Notes under the pieces: generated by a model
Databases searched by the model: none
Told to the model about the DNA's origin: nothing
What the model saw: only the letters and a program-made list of their open reading frames with translations
Made by a program: the position numbers and the translations under genes
Origin: Azolla caroliniana
Taxonomy: Eukaryota; Polypodiophyta
Length of the DNA stretch: 64,000 nucleotides
Direction of reading: 5' to 3'
Assembly (NCBI GenBank): GCA_043228905.1
Contig: JBHGNT010000011.1
Location: 21,762,001-21,826,000, forward strand
Shown here: in pieces, positions 34,108-45,300 of the stretch
Layout: each line of letters opens with the position of its first letter
How positions within the stretch are numbered: position 1 is the stretch's first letter

Positions 34108-34111
34108 ACGT

Positions 34112-34396
34112 GTTCCTTGAGTAGCTTTGATGTGAACCATTTTTCCCTATACATGGGCACTTTTTACTCTAGTGCTGGCTAGAGGTTTTTTCCCCATGTT
34201 ACCACATACATGAGTCACTCATATGTGGTGGTACTTAGTACTTAGGGATATATATTTCAGCTCCTATTAGTTTTTGTATCATTCATCAATAGAGAGAGCT
34301 ATTCCAGCTATTGTGTTCCTTGTGTGAGTGCTTCTTTGTTTGAGCTTCTTGTGTGTGCCTCTTGTGTGTTTCTCACTCTTCCTCACATACCCAACA
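34112..34396 (+). repeat. Copia-1 3' LTR, right piece
   Basis: It continues the 5' LTR from the gttcc position to the ACCCAACA end with few differences. It follows the right copy of acgt (34108-34111). This fixes the right border of the whole nest. Confidence 0.92.
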
Positions 34397-34401
34397 ATAT
34401 T

Positions 34402-35312
34402 CTTAAAAGCTTTATCATGGATTTTTTACCTTTTTAAACTGCTCTTAGGTTGGCACAAACATTCATTAGTGCACCACATTTTGCATACGTATCTGTCAAA
34501 GCATTATTAAGTAGAGTACAACATACATGTTTTTCTAACAATCGCTTGTCGGTGATCTCCTCATGAACCTCCTTTCCCGTATCAACTACTTGTACATGGC
34601 CACATGCCTTGTGTTGGTGGAGGAAAAACCCAGAGAGATGGCTGATGCCTCGTGTCGGAATTCAATGTTAGTATTGTTTAGTTAGACCATTGATTTATTG
34701 GGCTAGGTGTTGCATTTGTGTCTCAATCCCATTGGCTATATTATTGCACCTAGACATTCATGGTGGACTCGTTATTGGGGGCCCAAGGGCCAAGGGTAGA
34801 CATATAAATATGGATCTTAAACATGCGGTTAGAATTGTACTGCACACACTCATTTCTCGATGTTAAGAAATGTGAAATATAACCACATGATGACAAGATA
34901 GCACATACAACATCATCCCTCAGAAAAGACGTAGTAAAAGTTTTTCAATGTTGGTAGGTCCAGACTCTAAAGTTTAGCAAATATGTTAACTGGACAGCTT
35001 TCAAGTTTAGGGACAATATTGAATTTGCAAGAAAGTGGTAATAGTTTTATTGAATCAAGAAAATGTGAAGGGGCTTTAAATGTGTGGTTTGCTTACAAAA
35101 TGTGAGAGATGACAAATTACAATGATGTAGGTGTGGATGTTCTTTTCTTTAAATCAATACATATTTGAAAGGGGTTGAAAAAGTGGCATTGTCAATTGAA
35201 AGCTTTGCAATGGTGTTGTAGACTGTTGTTGTAGTTATTGTCCCTCCTCTAGGTCTAGGTCTCCACTTCCCCCCTATCCTCCTCTTGCCCCCTCCCAAGT
35301 TCAGGTGGAAAA
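34402..35312. other. Intergenic DNA upstream of the Sec14-like gene
   Basis: I see no coding frame or transposon signal here. It presumably contains the promoter of the gene starting at 35313, but no core element stood out clearly enough to call. Confidence 0.5.
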
Positions 35313-37767
35313 ATGGAGGAGTGGAGAAGCAATGACGTGGTCAATATTCACAATGACCAAGGTGGGCATTGTGTTAGAGAACTCATTGATGAACATGACA
35401 AGGAGGCGGTAGACAAGGTGAAGGAGGTTCGAATGATCCTTGCACGTTGCAATGTGTGCACCACGGTAAATAATAGTCTAGTGAGGTAGCCACCACATTC
35501 TCATTGGGTTATGCAATTAGTGTTTGAATTAGAAGGTGCAAAGTTGGGAAGAATGAAGTAAAGAGGGCCAAATTATGATAATTTAGTTCTAATTTGGTCT
35601 CATGAAATTTGTCACAAAAGGTTGGAGGGAATATGATCAAGTTATTGTTTCTCAGTGGCATCAGCATGTAATGATAATGGGATAGACACTAGGTAGTGCC
35701 AGAATGAAGTATGTATATTCATTGAATTTTGATTCTAGGGTATGGATGATGCATCACTAAGGAGGTTCTTGCGAGCAAGAGCCATGGATGTGAAGGAGGC
35801 TGCTAAGATGGTGGCAGATGATGTGGCGTGGCGGGCGGATGTGGTGCCATCGCGCGGTTATGTGCTCGAGACGGAGATCGAAAGTGAGCTAAATGTAGAG
35901 AAGGCCTATTTGCAAGGTGTCTCTAAAGGAGGCCACCCAATCATTCTCATTCTTGCTCATAGACATTTCCCCAACAAGAGACACCCCCTCCATTTCAAAC
36001 GTAAATAAAATTACCCCTTTTTCTGTGTGTGTGTGTGTGTGTGTGTCTATCTCTCTCATTGAATGTAACGTCTACTTATAGGCAAACAACCATTTTTAAT
36101 TATTCTTAATGTTTTTCAGGCTTTGTGGTGTACACCCTTGATAAAGCTATAACAAGGTACGTTTATGCTAATTTATATGCCAATCCCACATATTGTTCTG
36201 AAAGAGCTAATATTGTCCAACCATAAAGTCATCAATGAAAAGCTCCAAAATATCTGTACAAGGTCAATTTTCATATATTGCCACAAAAGAAGATTCACCA
36301 AGTAGAATCAATGCTATCAAACACTTACATAAATGCTAAACAGGGGTTCTTTGGTTCTTGATTGAGTATGAAATTATACATGTGTGAAAGGAATTAGATT
36401 TATATATGTTTTGTTTTTGACACCCATGTTATGTTTGTATTGATGGTGAACCTCAACGAGTTCTTTGTAGTGCTCCAATGGGAATAGAGAAATGCTTAGT
36501 AATTGTGGATATCAAAGGTGTGGGATACAAGAACATGGATTTGAAGGGTATGCTTTTAGGTCTCCAAGTCTTACAGGTAACAACCATTCCTTAACCAAAA
36601 ATAAAATGCACCTTTTTGCCTATCCCAATTCTGTGGCTTGCCTCTTATGCGGACAAGAACATTTCAAAATTGTTAATATGTAGAAAATGCACCCATTTCC
36701 TATCTAATTTGTCTGCATTCACTATTTTAAATTATGCTTATTGTATGTAAAGAATGTGAAAGAGGACTTTAAACCCTTCCTCTTGTATGGTGTCTCCCTT
36801 ATTGTGCTCATGTCTTGTATTTCATACTTGTATATATAGATATTCGTTATTATATAGTCTTCAAGGCAAACTCATGGCCTTCCAACTTATTGTTTAAATG
36901 AACAGAATCATTATCCAGAAAGGCTTGAAAAACTCTATTTTGTGAACGTGTCTACTTTGTGGATCGCATTTTGGAAATATGCTAGTCACCTTGTGGATAA
37001 AGTGACTCTAGAAAAGGTATATCCTCATTTGTGTGTGCACATAAATTGAAAACGATGAAATTTGATTAGGAGGCACACATTAGTAAACACCATATGTGAT
37101 AAAGTTTAATTATTTATGAATAGTGAGCACACACATTCCGATTCATCAAACGCAGAGGACAGGTAAAGTAGAAGTGAATATACAAATTATATAAGGCAAA
37201 ATGAATGTTAAACACTAAATAAGTTATAATTATGCGTGCACCAACACATTAATTGACATGACACCTACATATACATAAATGGAAATCAAACCCATCATTT
37301 TTACTTCATGGTGGACATTGAATATACCTTCTCCTTACAAAGACATGCTAAGAGATACAAAAACTTTCATTAAAGTCAAGGAAATGTAGAGTAGAAGCAT
37401 GTAATACAAATTGCATAAATAGTACATTAATCAGGCGTGATGCAAAATACATATACATAAATACAAAGCAACCTGTGCTTCATTTTAACCCTGAATTTCA
37501 CATTTTCAATGAACATGCTATTTTTTATTAAGACATGCCAGAGATAAAAAAAAAACTTAGAAACAAATGCTAAAAACAGCAAATAGCATGATATTGATAT
37601 TCATTCATGTTGTTCTTTATGTTGTGTAGGTCAAATTCTTACCGAGTTCCAACACTATGCCTCTTCTTCAAGATGTGGATGAAGATGTTCTCCCCACTCC
37701 ATATGGGGGGAGAGCCGAAATGATCCTTATCCAAGACGCACATGTACCATCTTGGCCACCCACGTAG
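35313..37767 (+). CDS. Sec14/CRAL-TRIO domain lipid-transfer protein, 6 exons
   Basis: Model: exons 35313-35465, 35739-36000, 36120-36156, 36471-36576, 36906-37016, 37630-37767, giving 807 nt and 268 residues in one frame with GT-AG introns. The CRAL-TRIO N-terminal helices carry MDDASLRRFLRAR (residues 53-65). The lipid-binding domain follows with GVSKGGHPI, FVVYTLDKA, CLVIVDIKGVGYKN, HYPERLEKLYFVN and, near the end, DEDVLPTPYGG, the usual L-P-x-x-YGG close of Sec14 folds. Family members move phosphatidylinositol and other lipids between membranes, in the cytosol. The first exon (MEEWRSNDVV) is supported only by frame and splice fit; starting at ATG 35742 is the alternative. At 268 residues it is a short, stand-alone Sec14 without a GOLD or nodulin tail. 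Confidence 0.82.
36024..36046. repeat. (GT)n microsatellite in intron 2 of the Sec14-like gene
   Basis: About eleven GT units lie shortly after the 5' splice site of intron 2. Confidence 0.9.
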
Positions 37768-38765
37768 TAAACATCTAGTGACTAGATTTTCTCAGAGGCC
37801 CTTTCCTATTTATGAATTCAGGTAGTCACATTTACAATTATCTCATTTTATTTCCCATGTGCATTGCCTTACTAGCAAGCTTAATATGACCCAGTTAAAC
37901 TCATAAAGAAATGGTGAAATAATAACATACATGTTTTTTGCTATTACATAGAATGTACAACCCATATGATTCAAGTATGCATAATCTTGACAGGAAACAT
38001 GGCTAAAATTACATTTGTTAAGGAGGCAAAATATATATCCAAATACACAGTTGATCCATGCGTATGAGGTTTAGGGTCATTAAGTAGTTCTGCCATTTTT
38101 ATGTGAGTATTGGAATTATTGTAATGATTATATTAGTTTTTAGTAACCATGTCATGTAAGGATCATTTGTATCTTTATGTGTTTTAATTTGATGGCTATG
38201 TCAGTGACTCCTAGTTTATTGTGCATGCCCAAAAGGAAGTAATCGAAACAAACAAGGAATGCTTTTTTTTCTTTTTTCTTCCTTTCACTTTCATGTGGCA
38301 CATTTTCTGAACGGAAATCACTTATGTCCATCTTAATAATACCTTAGTTTTGAAACCTTTTCAATAGGCCGGCTATCTCATGATTGAGAAGATCAATAAA
38401 AGCTAGTTTACAAACCCTTGTGAAGCTTGACTTGCAAGTATGAACTCCGTTTACAAGTGAGATGTGATCCACAATACCTGGGAGAAGAAGCGATGAAGTT
38501 ATTAATTTGCTAATTGATTTGACATAAATAACATCATCATAGCATATGAAAATTGTATTTTTTGCAACCAGTTTAAATGTTAATTTTCATGGAATTCACA
38601 ATTGTTTTCATGTACAATCTGAGTTTATGTAGGGAAATTAGCGTATAAAGTTTTAATAATTACGATTAAAGGGGAAACAAATTGGGATGAAAAGGACACT
38701 TTAAGTCCCTAGTTTCATCATTGCATTGGGAGATGTGGATTGGTGATGGAACACAAAACAGGGCA
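37768..38765. other. 3' flank of the Sec14-like gene, no further gene seen
   Basis: AT-rich DNA with short open stretches only. The 3' untranslated region must lie at its start, but I could not place a polyadenylation site with confidence. Confidence 0.5.
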
Positions 38766-38769
38766 ACGA

Positions 38770-39080
38770 AAGCTAATAATGTGCAACCACCAACCTCTTG
38801 ATGTGCAAAGTAATCATAATTATCTCAATTTGATGTAACACGTTCAATTGGCTGGCTAGGTTTCAACGATGCAACTCATTACAAGATGCATCTTAGTGGT
38901 GGAAGAGTGACGTCATTGTAAGTTCTGCATAATCAATGAAATCTAATAATGTGAACCACCCAAGTCATGTGCAAACTAATTATAATTATCACTATTTGAT
39001 TGAGAAAAAAACTTGGCTGGTAGGTTTTGATGACGCAACCCATTACAAGATCCATATTAGTGGTGGAAGAGAGTTGACCT
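38770..39080. repeat. Imperfect tandem duplication, two units of about 170 bp
   Basis: The unit starting near 38770 (aataatgtgcaaccaccaac) is repeated from about 38944 (aataatgtgaaccacccaag). Shared later blocks are gcaactcattacaagatgcat and gcaacccattacaagatccat, each followed by tagtggtggaagag. Differences are spread throughout, so the duplication is not recent. Confidence 0.75.
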
Positions 39081-39299
39081 TGTAGATTTGCATTCCCAAT
39101 TGTTCATAATTAACGAAGGTGTTTGGTTGAAGGGCCATTTTGGTTGGTTTCAAATTGGTCACCATATCTTGAATGGTTTGTGTTCGTGCTGATGTACAAT
39201 AGTCCTCAATGATGTTAGGCATGATTTTATACAATGCCCAAGTGCAAGGACTACTCAAGAAGTAACCATTTCCAAGGTTCGAATTTTAATTATTGACCC

Positions 39300-40250
39300 A
39301 CATTGATGATCTTTTCTCAATACTGTCAGAATTTCCAACAATGAAGTTGTTAAATTAGTGCTGGAAACTCTGGCATTTATTAATTTGCCAAAGTCTAGCA
39401 CTATTTCTCTAATCAAAACTGTTGAAAATGCTTTGCACTTGTGGACATGTCAATACTTGAGAAAGGTTTTGACCAGAGCAGAAGTGCCGGAAGTTCTAAC
39501 ACTTCTGCCCAGAAAAACAAAAAGATTGACCTGGCAGTTTTTGATGGGTTTCAACCTTTCTTGTATTATGGTTTTCACCATAACCTTCATATCAAGAGGA
39601 AGATTGTGCAATGCTAAACCCAATCCTAACCCAAACCTGTATGATCCCTTTACATGCATGAATCATTTTTGTACTATTGATTTGGAATAGTGATAATTAT
39701 AGCTCATACATGTGATGTGATGTGTGTTGTACTGTACTTTGACAAGCCCAAGATCCAGTCTCCGTTTGAAACCCTAAAAGTTGCTGCTCATCGGTTGTTG
39801 CATTATTTAATCTGGATAGAAGTTGTGCACTCAGATACATGGCAAAGGCAAGACTGTTTTTGCTTGGTTCAGATTCATGTGCAGCTGTTACTGGTCTAAT
39901 TTCATGCTCTGTTAGCCTTTTCACCAGAAAATCTCTCATAGCAGTCCTTGTGTTGAACCGGTTTGGGAATGCATTCACAACTTGGGGGGGCATAGAAGAG
40001 AAAAGCTTTGCCAAAAGCATAATACAACGATCTACCTCGGTACACTTTGTGAATTAATAGGTCTTTGCAAATACTTCACCCATTAGCACCTCATGGCCTC
40101 TGCCTGCAAAATGGAAAAGAAATAATGTGTTTGTGACTGCCACAGAAACATGTTTCAGTAGCATCTTGTTGTGAACGCGGTTAATCGTGTCCATAGTCAC
40201 TTTTCCAAACTTATACAACTTGGTGAGATGAAGACCATAAATGTTTGTGA
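39300..40250 (-). other. Unassigned region with fragmented open stretches
   Basis: The minus strand holds two moderate open stretches (40020-39697 and 39659-39450). They have normal protein-like composition (for example FSSMPPQVVNAFPNRFNTR and DMKVMVKTIIQERLKP) but no family I recognise and no clear splice pattern joining them. It may be a decayed gene or chance open frames. Confidence 0.3.
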
Positions 40251-40839
40251 GATGATGAAAGCTTGGTGAGTCCCAGCTATAGGTTTGTAGACATTAAAAC
40301 AGTACAGCACACAGAAGCGAGGTCCTTATCCCTAACAGCACTCAGAGGAGATGGTTGGTAGCAGATTCAATGGCTTTTCCCACACCCTCATGGTGCTCCT
40401 GATCCATAAACACAACCCTCTCTGAATCTGGATATCCATAACGTTCTGCTGGGGTTGAGTTTGAAACTGAACTGTACTTATCGATTGTGCAAGTGGCGGA
40501 GTTGAAGATGTGGCTGATGACTGATGCACTGGCAACATTTTAGTGGATAATGCTCTTCATTGTTATGGTATATGGTAGTGATTAGCTCAATTTGAGCATA
40601 CATTACATTTAACATATACAACTCTATAGAAATTTCGAGTGGCCATGAAATTTTGAATATATGTGGTCTTTTGAATTCTGCATATGCAAATGGAACAAGA
40701 ATAAATGGCATCAATTTCTTCAAGCTATATTATATATGTGATACCTGAAATTTACAAATTTTGTTATCTTTGATATATGTGAATCTCTGGAATTAATTTA
40801 CAAAAGGCTTGTTGCAATGTTTAGGCTAGTTTTGGTTTT

Positions 40840-41085
40840 TCTAGGCAATACCGAAAGCCAACATGACTGCAAGCTGCCAGAAGGCTTGTGAAGATCACGT
40901 CATTGGGTTTTAAGCCTTGCACTTGTAAGGTTTGCAGGCATTTTTCTACCACTTTGTAAGTTGCCATGTTGAGCATATCCAGCAACCAAAGCACCCCATG
41001 AAACCAAGTCTTTATCAGGTAATTTCTCCAATACTTTTTTGCCTCTTTTACGCTCCCAAACTTTGCATATGTATCAAGAAGGGTG
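40840..41085 (-). pseudogene. PPR protein relic (PLS type), frameshifted
   Basis: Minus-strand reading gives LDTYAKFGSVKEAKK, then, one frame over, EKLPDKDLVSWGALVAGYAQHGN, then in a third frame GLKPNDVIFTSLLAACSHVG. These are consecutive pieces of pentatricopeptide repeats of the PLS class found in plant organelle RNA-editing factors. Two frameshifts and missing flanking repeats show it is a fragment. Intact members bind organellar RNA; this one cannot make a product. Confidence 0.78.
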
Positions 41086-41119
41086 GTTGCTTCGTTTTAT
41101 CCTCACCAATGTTTGCTCC

Positions 41120-42363
41120 ACCTATGCAAAGAATGAGCTTGAATATTTAAATAAACTCCAATGGCTAATATAACTTCAATCAATTGAAATGAGCACACAA
41201 GGAGGCTAAGTTAGATACACATTCAATCACTGACGGTTCTGGCCGTTCTAACCCATAGGTGCAAAACATCAAACCCTCTGTTCCTCTCTGTCTCTCTCTG
41301 TTCCTCGAGAAAGAGCAGATTCATTGCACTGATCATTCATATCAAAATATTAAACTTGATTTACATCTGGCAACAAAAACCATGGGTAACACTGCCTGCT
41401 AGATAATGCAGAGCTCCTATGGCTGAGCCCCATTTACTTTGACTAATACAATCAACATTGTTTTTGACGGAAAATAATACCTCAAAGGGGGCCCAATGAT
41501 CAGGAAATTTGATTTTCCTCCATCAGTAAGTGGTATATACACAGGTGTAGCGCCTTCGGGTGCCAAAGTATAAGACATATAATCTTTTTCATGGAAGAAA
41601 AACTACACAAATACCACCTGCTACATGACGATCATTTTTTTGCCACTGACAGAAACTAAACAGGTAAAACACCACGCTACTCCTCTCTCTTTCTTCTCCC
41701 TTTAGCCTATAACGTTGTAACAGACACAAACAAATATGACTAATCTAATTCCATAATATTTTTTACGATTACATACAGTGAACCGGGTTAGAAAATTTAT
41801 CAATCGGGTTAGAAATTGTATTGGCCTGAGTTAGAACTCGGACGTGACAGAGGCTAGTCAGAGCCAGGTTCGAAATTTTATTCAGCCAGGTTAGATGTGA
41901 GACAGGCTGGACAGAGCTGTGGGTTAGATATGAGCATGCTCTTTTTGTGGATAATGATATGATGGTGTAGATCGCATGCACCCTTCGAAATGTGCCCTGC
42001 ACATCAAACTTGGTATCTATGCTTAAGTTGTCGATTCACACAGTGTGATCCTGCGCTTGTATGGAGTTGTGGACAGTTGTGCTAACGAAAGCTTATGTTT
42101 AGTATAATTGAACGTGAAGGGATATATATTTGTTCGTTCACAAAAACTAATAATATTCTATAACCAAACATGGCCCACTACTTGTAACTGTTTTATAACT
42201 ATACTTGCAAAATGCAATTGATACTTGCACAAAAGTCTAGAGTTTCCATGATACAATACATATTTTGATCCTATTCTATGACATGTTCTATAAGTAGATT
42301 CTATTTTGTATTGCAATAAACAAAGATTTAGATGTAACTCAATCCTTGATCCAGATTATAGTG
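41120..42363. other. Intergenic DNA 3' of the alpha-amylase gene
   Basis: No gene was recognised. Around 41770-41930 a motif of the form gggttagaa or ggttagatg recurs several times at irregular spacing. The 3' untranslated region of the amylase gene lies at the right end. Confidence 0.5.
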
Positions 42364-45300
42364 TCATTTATCTAATGTCTCTGCTGTGCAATGATCGATG
42401 ATACTTTTAGATTCAGTATTAACAAGTTCCGGAACCTCATTGAGAATCCGGCGCATCGTGCTACATGACATCTTGTCACTTAATTTTAGAGGATATGCTG
42501 ACCGCAGAAGCTCTGATCTACTTTGCGAAGCTACAGAAATCTCCACTGTTCTCCCTTCCTTCCGTTTCTCAAATCCAGATTGCATCTTTATTAACTCCCA
42601 AATGGCAAACTCGTTACCCGACATTGCTAACTTCCACTTCCCGGGATCAGGAAGCAAGGAACCCATCTCATACCTAGATGGCATCTCGAAACATTCTATT
42701 GTTATTTCTTAAGAAGCCAACAAAACATTTTAGCAAAGAAACTTTGGAAAAGACCATTACAAAAAGATTTTAATCAAACACTAGTAAAGATCTCAATGGA
42801 ACAGTCCTGTAAAACAAAGTTACTCGAATCTCTAGTAAAACACAGTTAATCAAATTACCTTGATCCAATTTTAACCATCAACCTATTATCGATGTTAGCA
42901 ACATATAAATCTGCCTCAGCTGCTTCGATGGTGATCTTGCTCATCGCATTTATACTAGTTCTCTTTCTCAACCTTATCAAGTCACTGATTTTCTTTTGAA
43001 TGCCCCATGAGAAGAAATGATCATAGAACTAAACGAACCCATCCAGTTTTCCGATTAATCAGATATATACATTATTCATACAGCTAATACCATAAAGATG
43101 AATAGACAAATGAGGTATATAAACTTTTAACTCACAACACATGGAATGCCAGGGTGAGTTAGGATGTAAACATATCCTAGAAGGACTTTATCATCAGGGA
43201 AATTCCAATGCCTTTGGGTTGATCCAGTATCATGATTGTCTATGAATGTCACTGCTCTCTGAGGGTACCATCCTGCATAACAGTCTTTAATTGTAAAAAC
43301 AAAAACAAATTTTATGCGGGCTACCTAAAAGGTAGCACCAAGCAAAAAAAGAGATTTTGTAAGCCGTGCTTAAAGTATATAACATTGAGCAAGCCAGAAA
43401 AATGAACAACTGCTAAAAGAAGGATAGCATTTAGCTGTATATACAACCCAAAAAAACTTTGTTTGAACAAAAGTACATTCCATTGGAACAAAAGGAAAAA
43501 ATTTGCCGGGCAAAAGATTGTATAAGAAAAATAGCGGTTGAAAAAGAAACCTATCAATCCTGGCGGTTTTCCTTGTGAATCCTTTAGGCGCCAAAGCTGA
43601 CCACCAACTGCAGCTTGCAGGATTCCTTTTGTTGTGAAATCAAACGCACATATCATCCCACCAGTTCCATCAATCCAATCGCAAAGCACTTGACGATGCG
43701 CATCTAACATTATGCATAAAAAACGAGTGCATTGTAGCATTGAAACACATAAATGTATGAAATTCGTTTCAATGATATCTGGATGCTTCATACAGGAATT
43801 TAAATTAACAGAGTTGGTGTTAAGTGTTATCTCAAAGAAAACCACAGAACTTTTGGTGGCATTCTCTGTAAAAAGGGCTCTTGTAAAAATCACATGCATT
43901 AGATTTGCCTTCAACAAGCTTCAAATATACAATTTGCATAATAAACTTTTCACGATGTCATTATGCCTTATCTTATAATTTATTATTCCAGAAATTTACT
44001 GTAGATTTATTTATAAGCTGTTGTTATTCACTTCTTGTTTTATAACATACGTGTCTGAGTTGAGATGTGCCATATTAATAGACATTATGTATAAGCAGAT
44101 TTCTCCCACATTAGAGAACTTACTTTGATCATAAGCAACAGTACCATTCTCATACTTCATACTTGTCCAAAGCTCCCCTACTGAAAAGGTCGGATCAGTC
44201 CGTTCACAGTATCTGTAAAATTTTATTTGTTTACAAATCAATTTTAAGGAATCAATGCAGAACAAGATTTATATGGCTTCAGTGATCTTCATTCGATCCG
44301 ATGTAGACCCTTTCCAATTTCTTGGTGTTAAGAGATTACCGTAGAGAAAACTAGTATCAGGCTTCCTATTTCTTTCTCTCTTATCAGCATACACCCTAAT
44401 GTCTATAGCCATTAGGAATTCAATAGATAGACAAATTGATCTCATATATTATGTTTATTTCTCATTTTCTCACACACATATATTATGAGTTTAGATGCTA
44501 TGTGGTACACAAAAATAAGTAGATTTCTCCCAGACGAGAAATTTTTTTCCCCCAAATGTACATCCCATAAGCATTATGTTTGATAGAAGTGTACTTACAA
44601 TTTCGCAAATTCTGCTGCATATCCTTTAACAAAATCAAATCTCCAGCCATCAAATCCAACATCAGCCTTCATCCAGTTCATCCAATCGGAAAGTTCATCT
44701 TGGACTCGTTTATTGGTATGGTCAAGATCAGGAGCCGCCTCATAGCTTTCGCCTGTATCATGATGCCCTTCCCCACCACCATCATAAGAATCATCATCTA
44801 CAACTGCCCAAGGCCCCCAATCAAGCCTCTCATCTTCTGTTCCTCCCTCAAACAAATTCCAATGCCCTCTTGAATCTTGCCTCCATGCACTCCGATGGTT
44901 AATGACAATGTCCGCAATGCAGCAAATCCCACTTACATGCAGAAGATCAATCAGATCCTCTAATTGCTCTTTTGTACCATACTTTGAGTCATCTAAATCG
45001 TAGAGCTGACTTGGTAAATAACCTGTCATTAAAACAAGAGGACAGCAAAAACATAACCTTACCTGCTGTAAGCTGCTGACCTACATAATAAAACAGCGCT
45101 ATACTTCATGCCATATGCATTTAACAATAAGGTAACTCGAAGTTTATTTCAACTATGGATGTATTTGAGCCTGGAGAACAATAAAAATTATGCAATAATT
45201 ACAAAGACTTCATGGAGTTTAAAGAAAACCTCCCACGTATGCATTTGTACACAATGACATACATACAGCCATTGTAGAAATGCAAGATGATTGCCAATCC

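Larger units (their letters stand above)
4431..34396 (+). mobile_element. Copia-1: Ty1/copia LTR retrotransposon whose 3' LTR is split by the nest
   Basis: The element has a 298-bp 5' LTR (4431-4728), a methionine-tRNA-type primer site, a gag-pol region (5016-9261), a short purine tract before 9308, and a 3' LTR in two pieces, 9308-9321 and 34112-34396. The two 3' pieces join to match the 5' LTR. The 24.8 kb between them is the gypsy element E1 and everything nested in it. The flanks aaatt (4426-4430) and atatt (34397-34401) are an imperfect 5-bp target duplication. LTR divergence is low, yet the coding region has several disabling changes. Confidence 0.9.

Noticed and set aside
34101-34111. 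A 5-bp target duplication for E1 (tacgt/gacgt)
   Set aside because: It needs a mismatch and an LTR one base short. Reading the last LTR base as changed (CGACG) gives a perfect 4-bp acgt, in line with the other four insertions.
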